Of a stretch of DNA of 64,000 nucleotides, positions 56,570-64,000 are shown piece after piece (position 1 is the stretch's first letter; each line of letters starts with the position of its first letter). Source of the stretch: Apodospora peruviana (taxonomy: Eukaryota; Ascomycota; Sordariomycetes; Sordariales; Lasiosphaeriaceae). The notes under the pieces are model-generated. The model did no database searches. It had not been told where the DNA came from and worked only from the letters and a program-made list of their open reading frames with translations. The position numbers and the translations under genes were made by a program. Where the stretch lies: assembly GCA_033439685.1 (NCBI GenBank), contig JAUEDM010000008.1:620001-684000 (forward strand). Reading direction: 5' to 3'.

Positions 56570-58601
56570 CAGTAGCATACCGGTCGCTCGCAACTTGGTG
56601 TCTTATCAGGGTTTCATTAAGGATGAATGGACGGGTGGATGAACCGAACGCATACACGTCTGGTGGCTTTATATTGTTTGTTTTCCCTTTTCTTTCTCTT
56701 TTTAACTTACTAGTATAGGAAATAGATTGTTTTTCACCTGCCCTTATACTTATTTCCATCGGGGTGGAACCTTTGCTCCTTTGCTCGTGCCATACACACC
56801 ACAAGTGATGGTCATCGTCAGTAATCAACTACATCTTGTCCCTTGGGGCATGTCTTTGACTTTGAGGTCCAAGATTGACCACCTATTAATTATCATGTGT
56901 GGGTAAGACTGTTGAGCCATTCCGATGTCGTCTCGCAGGTTTGTTGCCAATCCTCGCTCCCTTAGGGTCCTATAATAACTCGTGTATTATAGCGACGGCT
57001 CCCAAACCATCGGCGATACGAGCAATTATAGCGGAGCGAGTAGATGATATTACCGCATATACTCCTGGTTCTCCTCTGCGGCTCTGCCCCCGAACTATAT
57101 ACGAATTAAAAGACACCTAGAACAGAATGACTGACCAGACTGGCGTCTTTTCCAAACCAACTGGAGCTCATCACACAAGAAAACAAGGACGGAAATACGT
57201 GGAGCTGTAACAATTAGAGTTGCATTTGCCCTCACGGACACAGACAGCTCGAATGAAACTGGATTTCTTCGATCTCGACTCCCAGGCTCTTACCAGAAAA
57301 AGATATAATCAATGGCATTGCCACGGAGATATGCTCATACTTACTTTGCCTTTATTAGATAGTATCATGTAGTGTAAAGAAAATCCTGACCACCAAGGTC
57401 TCCAAAAATGGTCCTGAGCAGCCACTAACAATAGATCATAGGGGTAGCCGTGCGAGTTGAACAAAGCGCTCACTGTGCAGTGGTTGAACAAAGCGCTCAC
57501 TGTGCAGGGGTTGAACAAAGCGCTCACTGTGCAGGGGCTCCGGCCTTGTCTTTCGTGTCCACAGGAGCACAAGAGGCCCAAACATGTAACGTATCTGTGC
57601 CACTCCCTTCAACAGAGCTTTACGTGTTTCATCCGAACAGTGTATTGTGGCTGCCCGATATCAACCCGCTTTGGTGGAGTACTGGGTTGGTTAGTTAGCA
57701 GGGTTAGGTACCATAGGTATGCCACATATGGTTTGGAGAGTCGTGTTCTTGTCGCTGCCAGAATAAATGGAGGGACTGGCTGCGGACATGAAGTTTGAGG
57801 CGGGTGAAACTCTGGAGAGCCACCACGTGTACGGGTGTACAGCGGTCAGGTTGCAGCGAGCTTGGGCATATTCGAGACTGAAGACGTGGCTGAAATGGTC
57901 TCGAGCAACGCCAGCTTGGGCATTAGCCACACGCTGCGACGGGACCCAACGCCTAGCTTGCTCCCGAAGTGTTCGGACGGCCAGGTGCCAGGCGGGACGG
58001 GAACTTTGAACTTGAACGTCCGATCGGGTCTGATAAAGCTTCCCGTTCGTTGAAGAAGTACAAAGGCCCATCTTATCTACCGGACGGTTGAAGTCAGGTT
58101 GCAGAAGCGGGGCATTGGAAACTCTCGCCTTGTGGGTCCCTACGTGGGGCCAGCGCTCTTCACGCCCCGGATTTCACTGACAGCGTTGGGCCCCCGGCAC
58201 CTAGCTGCCCGGCCGCACAATCGATTTCCAGGGCAAGCTGCAACACGCACTCTCATCATTGCTCTCCTTCCCTGTCCGCAACTGCATGGCCACACCTGCG
58301 ACAACTCCGTACCTAGCCCGACCACAGAGGCCACGGAGCGCCTAGCTTTCTTCGACACGACATCACATCCCCCGACTAGAAGACGACGTTGGACGACTTA
58401 CTGCTTAATTGATCCCGACTCAATATTCGCTTCTACAATGCATTGCTATTAGGTGGATTTCGTCAGGTTCACGCCAAAACGACCATTCCTTGCAGCCTTA
58501 CCGAGAAGAAAGAGGAGCAGCATTCCAAACTTGACATCCGCATCTCTGGAATCCCCGTCTCGCACCCGCTAGTTCCGTCAGCACAGACAACAGTCAACAC
58601 C
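56570..58601. other. 2-kb gene-free stretch with a minisatellite
   Basis: No gene is supported. It contains a 27-base tandem repeat at 57457-57537, and its right end is the promoter and leader of the gene at 58602. Confidence 0.45.
57457..57537. repeat. 27-base tandem repeat, three copies
   Basis: Three adjacent units (57457-57483, 57484-57510, 57511-57537) of TTGAACAAAGCGCTCACTGT plus seven bases are almost identical, differing only in the last few bases. The high identity suggests recent expansion. Open frames pass through it but I see no sign that it is translated. Confidence 0.93.
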
Positions 58602-59675
58602 ATGGCGGACTCGCCATTCTCAACGCCGAAGCGCAAGCGCGATCAACTTGCCGACGACGACAAAATCCCCAATCTCAACTCCATCGCTAAATTCACTTTC
58701 GATCCCCATGGCCCCGCTGTCGAGGATGGCAGCATGAGCCCTCGCTCCCGAGTCGCGCACAAGTTCCGCGGGCTGACCCTGGAAGGTGGGGGCGGGGTCA
58801 CGAGTGGAGGTTCCCCAGCAGCATCGACGACATCGCCAAAATCAGAGCCGAGATCGATCAGCGATGCTCTCAACCACGCCTTTTCCGCTATGCACGATGA
58901 TATGCAGGATGGAGCGCGAAAGAGAGTCAAGCTCCCCGACATGCACAAGTCGGATGCCGACAGCTCCGAGCCGCAAGCTCCCGCCGCCGCCGCCAAACCG
59001 CCGAGCGAGCCGAATAGTACACCACCGAAGGCATCTCTGATGAGCAGCTCCGAAGCCGCCAAGCCGACAACACTCACGACGCCCACAAAGGATCATCGCC
59101 CCGGCGCGCAAAGACGACAGTCCCCCAAAGCAGTGCAGTTTGCGGTGGACACAGCGGTGGTCGAGCAATCCGAAACAGTGGCAAACACTGGCAGCACCGA
59201 TGCCAGCAGCAGCAGCGTGGGTAGCAGACGAAGCCATTCGCCTCCTCCCAAGTTGTCTTCTCCCCGCAGTCGCCAGCGAGCCGGCACGCCCCCGCTCATG
59301 TCGAAGAGCAGCAATTCTTCGACCAACGGTCTCGATTCGTCGGACAAGCCGCCGGTCATCACCGACTCGGTCCGTGCCAGCCTGACGTGGCATGATGACG
59401 AGATCACAATCTACGACCCGGAGGACAGCGACGACGATGGCACGGGCATCAATGGCATTGGATTCAAGCCCACGCCCGCTATAGCATATGCTCGCACGGT
59501 TAGGCGCCGACAGCAGCTCGCCGAGTACAGGAAGCGGGAGGAGCGCGAGGCCAGGGCGAAGCGTAACCAGCGGAGGCGAGGCAGTCCCGTTCCTGGGCTC
59601 GTCGAGCTCAAGGGCAAGGTCGAGCGCCGCCGGGTGCGGTTTATGGAGAGTGCGACGGAGTTGATGAGTTTTTAG
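58602..59675 (+). CDS. Disordered, probably nuclear protein of unknown function
   Basis: This single-exon gene encodes 357 residues, starting at MADSPFSTPKRKRDQL rather than at the TTG upstream. The sequence is Ser/Pro/Thr-rich and mostly disordered, with basic nuclear signals near the start (PKRKR) and in the middle (RKRVK). A more conserved-looking C-terminus includes SLTWHDDEITIYDPEDSDDDG, followed by a basic helix rich in Arg/Glu (AEYRKREEREARAKRNQRRR). SP/TP pairs are frequent, so phosphorylation by proline-directed kinases is plausible. No catalytic domain is seen and I do not assign a name. Confidence 0.8.
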   Translation: MADSPFSTPKRKRDQLADDDKIPNLNSIAKFTFDPHGPAVEDGSMSPRSRVAHKFRGLTLEGGGGVTSGGSPAASTTSPKSEPRSISDALNHAFSAMHDDMQDGARKRVKLPDMHKSDADSSEPQAPAAAAKPPSEPNSTPPKASLMSSSEAAKPTTLTTPTKDHRPGAQRRQSPKAVQFAVDTAVVEQSETVANTGSTDASSSSVGSRRSHSPPPKLSSPRSRQRAGTPPLMSKSSNSSTNGLDSSDKPPVITDSVRASLTWHDDEITIYDPEDSDDDGTGINGIGFKPTPAIAYARTVRRRQQLAEYRKREEREARAKRNQRRRGSPVPGLVELKGKVERRRVRFMESATELMSF

Positions 59676-60510
59676 CTTTCTCCAGCAGCATGGCTTGCAA
59701 CGCAAGCTTTCTTCTTTTCTTTTCGTTTCATGACATCGAAACTGGACTGTCTTTTTCGCATCGCACTTCATTGCCTGTGAAGGCTTGAATATTTCGGGTT
59801 TACGCATTTTCTTTTTCTCTTTTCTTTCCTTCACCCCCTGGTAGCTGGCCCCCAGCAAACATATGAAAAGGACACACAGGACTGGCCAGGCGGGGATGAT
59901 GGGAGCGAAAAACGTTGTGGCAGCATTTCTTTTGTTCACTTTGCAGTTTCAACGGAGTTCGATCTGGCTGGATAGCTGGAAATGGGGCAATGGCAAGGGA
60001 TCACGGAAGGGGTTCTATAGTCGCTTAACGGAGTTTCGTGCCAAGATAAAAGGCAAACATGGAATCAAGGAAAGGGATGCTGGTATCTATACGACGGGTT
60101 TCCTTTTTTGCGGTCGTTGTCTACCTACATGCTGGGGGAACACATTTGTCTTCTTTTCTTTTCTCTTTCGCGTGTAACGGAGCTTATGTTACTTTTATGG
60201 CAAGCGAGGGCGCGAACGAACGAATGGCAGGTGGCAAGTACTCTTATTCAACATCATCGTCAAATACCAATCACGACTTTATGTTTCTTCAACGCTGTTC
60301 GCCAAACTGAACGTGATTTTGAAGCCACATGGTCCAGAGCTGGATTCTCAAGCAGGACAACGCTCACAGTGAACCAGTTCAGGAACTTTGTCCTCGATGA
60401 TACACGACGATAATACAACAGTGATATGATATCAACCACACCACGGATCTTCACATAGATTACATACTTCTACTCAAACAACTCCCCCCACTTTTTTCCC
60501 CCTTGCTTCT
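59676..60510. other. Convergent 3' region
   Basis: The genes at 58602 (plus) and 60511 (minus) end towards each other. Short frames are present but nothing is supported. Confidence 0.45.
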
Positions 60511-60946
60511 CTACCAAAACTTCCAACCCCTCTCTTTTCTCTTTTCCTCCTCTTCCCGTTGGACTTGTAACCTCTTATCCTCCTCCTCCTTTGTTTTCTT
60601 CGCAACAGCCCGCTCCGCGTGCTTGCGGTCATACACCTCGACGACGCGCTTCATTTTGGTCATCTCTTTTCTCCGTTGAAAGCGGCAGTACTCCCAGCCC
60701 GCGGCCGAGGCTGCCACGAACGCGCCCACGCCCCAGTTTGCTGCTTTCCAGATCGGGGATCCGATCACCCACCGCAACCCCAGAACCGCGAAGCCGGTGC
60801 CGATGCCCGTCATTAAACCTTCGCGGCCGCAGGGCGCTTGGTGGACCTTGAGAATGTCTGCTGGTTTGATGGTTTGGGCTGCGTCGGCTAGGCGGGGTCT
60901 TTGTGGTGGTTGTTGCCGTAGGTCGGAGCTAGGTGACTGTGGTGGC

Positions 60947-60979
<33 letters not shown>

Positions 60980-61077
60980 GAAGAAGAGAAGAACTCGGAC
61001 TCGGAGGGGGATTGGGCGAGCCATGACCTAGTGGGATCGGCAGGGCTTTGTTCCCTTGAGGGACCGTCGGTCGTCAT
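60511..61077 (-). CDS. COX20: Cytochrome c oxidase assembly protein COX20
   Basis: This single-exon gene encodes 188 residues. The N-terminal half is disordered, with an 11-residue glutamine run encoded by a GTT repeat near 60946-60980. The COX20 core follows: CGREGLMTGIGTGFAVLGLRW, then SPIWKAANWGVGAFVAASAAG, giving two membrane segments, and the typical WEYCRFQRRKEMTKMKRVVE. The tail is charged and coiled-coil-like. COX20 is an inner-membrane chaperone for Cox2 during cytochrome c oxidase assembly. It is divergent from the DNA polymerase epsilon gene. Confidence 0.9.
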
Positions 61078-61747
61078 CTTGAGAGAGGGGGGTTGGAGGG
61101 TATCGAGTCCGGCCGGCCTCGAAGAAGTTTGAGCTTTGTTGGCGCTATTGCGCAGTAGTAATCATTTGTTTATACCTGTGTGGTTGGTTTGGTCAGTAAT
61201 AGTTATAGTGGAATCCCTTGGCTTCGGGCCAATCGTACCGTAGAATACCGGAAACCTAGGTAAGGTAGTCGTCGGAGCTCGAATATCGCTCTCGGATTGA
61301 AGCTTGGGATCCCAGATCTCGAATCTGCATCCATTCCCGGCTCCGGGGTGGACCGTGCGTACTCGGGCGATCCCGAGAGCCAGCCCCACCATGCAACACA
61401 AATTGGTGGGGCCCTGTAACTTTCGCGCGGTCGCGCGTCAGAAAGTCGCGTTCGTCGCGTCTCTACGCTTAGCGAGTTTAATGGGCTTTCCAACCAAACA
61501 TCCTGGCGGCCAACACCACAATACTCAGGAAGAAGACCAAGACAGACACCAATTGACCCGAGAACTTTCACCTTTTGCTTTTGGATTATACTTTGCTTAT
61601 AATTTTGGGTTTCTGTTCATGAAGCATTTTGATTTAGGTTCCTTCGACGACGCATTCTGCCTTGCGCCCCTGACAACTTGCAAGACATAAAAGCTTTGGC
61701 GCCAAAGAAAGAGTAGGGGAACGACACAACAAGGGCCGACACACACA
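61078..61747. promoter_or_regulatory. Divergent promoter region of COX20 and POL2
   Basis: These 670 bases separate two conserved genes on opposite strands. I assign no specific element. Confidence 0.5.
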
Positions 61748-64000
61748 ATGCCCAACACATCTCTCCGCCGGCCGCAAAAGGGCTACCGCGGCCGGGGCGG
61801 TGGAAAATCCGCCTACCATGGCGGCAGCTCCAGAACACGAACCTTTGCGGCCTCGTCCAGCGGCCGCGGCGAGGCGACCTCCACAGACGAGAAATGGGAG
61901 CGCACGAGGCTAGCTCACCAAATCGACGAGAATATGGGCTTCTCGCGGTACGATGCTGGTAGGAAGCGGGAAGGCTGGCTGGTCAACGTGCAGCCGACGT
62001 CCATGGACGACCCCCGCGTGCCGGGCGGTGGTGGCCGCGCCGCGCTCGACTGCTATTTTATCGAGGAGGACGGATCCACGTTCAAAGCGACGGTCGACTT
62101 CGAGCCCTATTTTGTTGTCGCCTGCCGAAAGGGACACGAGGGCGAGGTAGAGGAGTGGTGCAAGCGGGTTCCCGGGGGCGGCGTGGTCAAGTCTGTCAGG
62201 AAAGTCGAGAAGGAGGACCTCAAGATGCCTAATCACTTGCTGGGATACCGAAGGACGTTCTTGGAGCTGCGGTTTAACAATGTGCAGGACCTGATGGCGG
62301 CGAGGCGGGATATTATGCCGATTGCGGAGAAAAATAAGAAGGGTATGGATGCCATGGATACATATGCCGAGGTCGCGACGTGAGTTTTTCTTCTGGCTGG
62401 CTGCGGTTTAGGAGGGAATATTTGCTAACCTTGTGGCTGTGGGCTGATACGCAGTGCGAACGGCAATTTTGATCTTTTTGATGACGATTCACGAAATGAT
62501 GAGGGACAACATAATGCACCTTTTGCGGAAGCTAGCGATTTCATTGTTGATATACGGGAATACGACGTCCCATACCATGTTAGAGTAATGATAGACCTGG
62601 GTGAGTTGCTATCCGTCGTCTGTGTTGGACACCTGTGGGTGGGGAGGTTAACATGTTGCAGATATTCGGGTTGGCCAGTGGTATTTTGTTGAAGCCAAGA
62701 ATGGTGTCACGACTGTGATTCGCAACGAGGACCGCTTGGCCCCTGCGGATCCCGTCGTGATGGCATACGATATCGAGACGACGAAACTGCCGCTAAAATT
62801 CCCAGACGCGGCCATTGATCAGGTTATGATGATATCCTACATGATTGATGGACAGGGTTTTCTGATTACCAACCGAGAGATCATTTCGGAGGACATCGAC
62901 GACTTCGACTACACGCCCAAACCCGAGTACCCCGGGACGTTCATGATCTTCAACGAACCCGATGAGAAGGCTGTATTGGAGAGGTTCTTTCTTCACATCA
63001 AGGAGGCTCGGCCGACGGTGATAGCAACATACAACGGCGACTTCTTCGATTGGCCATTTGTCGAGGCTCGTGCGAGCGCCAATGGCATCGACATGTACCA
63101 CGAGATCGGATGGAGGAGAGATAGCGAGGACCAGTTTAAGTGCAACTACAGCGTCCACATGGACTGCTTTCACTGGGTCAACCGAGACAGTTATCTTCCT
63201 CAGGGCAGTCGCGGTCTAAAAGCCGTGACGGTTGCAAAGCTCGGCTACGACCCTGACGAACTCGACCCCGAACTGATGACGCCATACGCCGCGGAGAGAC
63301 CACAGACCCTGGCAGAGTACTCGGTGTCCGATGCTGTTGCGACTTACTACCTGTACATGAAATATGTGCACCCCTTTATCTTCTCTTTGTGTACGATTTT
63401 GCCGCTGGGTCCGGACGACACGTTGAGGAAGGGTACTGGTACTCTTTGCGAGATGTTGCTGATGGTCCAGGCGTACCAGAAGGACATTGTCCTTCCAAAC
63501 AAACACGTCTCTCCAAAAGAAGCTTTCTGGGATGGTCATTTGCTTGACTCGGAAACCTATGTCGGCGGTCACGTCGAGAGTATCGAAGCTGGTGTTTTCC
63601 GAGCAGATATACCGGTCAACTTTACTGTTGACCCTGGTGCGATTGACGAGCTTCTGCGTGATCTTGACGCGGCGTTGAAGTTCAGTATCACCGTCGAGGA
63701 GAAGAAGTCGTTGGATGATGTCGTCAACTACGAAGAAGTCAAGGCGCAGATTGCGGCCAAGCTGTTGAGCCTCAAGGAGACGCCTAACAGGAACGAGCGC
63801 CCTCTAATCTACCACTTGGATGTCGCGTCCATGTATCCCAACATCATGACAACAAATCGTCTACAGCCAGATTCCATGATCTCGGAATCGGACTGTGCGG
63901 CGTGCGACTTCAACCGGCCCGGGAAGACCTGCGATAGGAGGATGCCCTGGGCCTGGAGAGGAGAGTATCTTCCGGCGAAGCGCGACGAGTACAACATGAT
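61748..64000 (+). CDS. POL2: DNA polymerase epsilon catalytic subunit (N-terminal part)
   Basis: The gene runs off the window. Exons seen are 61748-62379, 62455-62600 and 62662 to the end, about 705 residues of a protein that is normally over 2,000. The proofreading exonuclease sites are intact: motif I AYDIETTKLP (Asp296, Glu298), motif II TYNGDFFDWPF and motif III YSVSDAVATYYL. The polymerase domain begins with VGGHVESIEAGVFR and motif A LDVASMYPNI. Pol epsilon is the leading-strand replicase. The N-terminus is Gly/Arg-rich. Introns of 75 and 61 bases have GTGAGT donors. Confidence 0.97.

Overview
The window is nuclear DNA from a filamentous ascomycete (Pezizomycotina, most likely a Sordariomycete). 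The support is direct: most genes carry one to five short introns of about 50-130 bases with GTRNGT donors, CTRAC-like branch sites and YAG acceptors. The gene set mixes eukaryotic housekeeping genes (cytosolic ribosomal proteins S26 and ubiquitin-S27a, chaperonin CCT7, mitochondrial ribosomal protein uS2m, COX20, DNA polymerase epsilon) with fungal families (PTH11/rhodopsin-type membrane protein, GH18 chitinase, DHA1 and DHA2 drug transporters, F-box/ankyrin proteins, small secreted proteins). The species cannot be named from the sequence alone. No rRNA, tRNA or CRISPR array was found. Where introns are present, coordinates span the whole gene and the exons are listed in the evidence.

Layout. 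0.6-7.1 kb: an MFS exporter, an aldehyde dehydrogenase and a SET-domain protein. 8.4-10.2 kb: the divergent pair RPS26 / ubiquitin-RPS27a. 10.4-14.6 kb: a membrane-anchored GH18 chitinase and a PTH11-like seven-helix protein. 14.6-28.7 kb: gene-poor and accessory in character, with one small Cys-rich ORF, one intact F-box/ankyrin gene, a stretch of decayed repeats with a probable solo LTR, and a second F-box/ankyrin locus broken by several frameshifts. 28.7-41.1 kb: a conserved block of CCT7, an Spt10-like GNAT acetyltransferase, mitochondrial uS2m, a CBS-PB1 membrane protein and a single-pass membrane protein. 42.4-48.5 kb: a DUF829/TMEM53-type hydrolase and a DHA2 exporter with a long acidic tail. 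48.9-56.6 kb: a second accessory tract with a small membrane protein and four small predicted secreted proteins, two of them clearly paralogous. 58.6-64.0 kb: a disordered nuclear protein, then COX20 and DNA polymerase epsilon in divergent orientation; the polymerase runs off the window.

The most interesting content is the 49-57 kb tract. Two genes about 1.4 kb apart (52940-53361 and 54745-55134) both encode 78-residue secreted proteins. They share a three-exon structure, identical intron phases, four cysteines and the same C-terminal GLYC motif, and they only become visible after splicing. With two further secreted proteins beside them, one with a Kex2-type KR site and one with a dibasic RR, they form a candidate effector-like or secreted-peptide island. 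This is inference from gene structure and signal peptides; the function is unknown.

Secondary points of interest are a GNAT plus integrase-type HHCC zinc-finger protein (Spt10 architecture) with His- and Gln-rich tails, short stop-free introns of length 3n in two genes, a 54-base duplicate of the 3' coding end of the first MFS gene, and several local tandem duplications.
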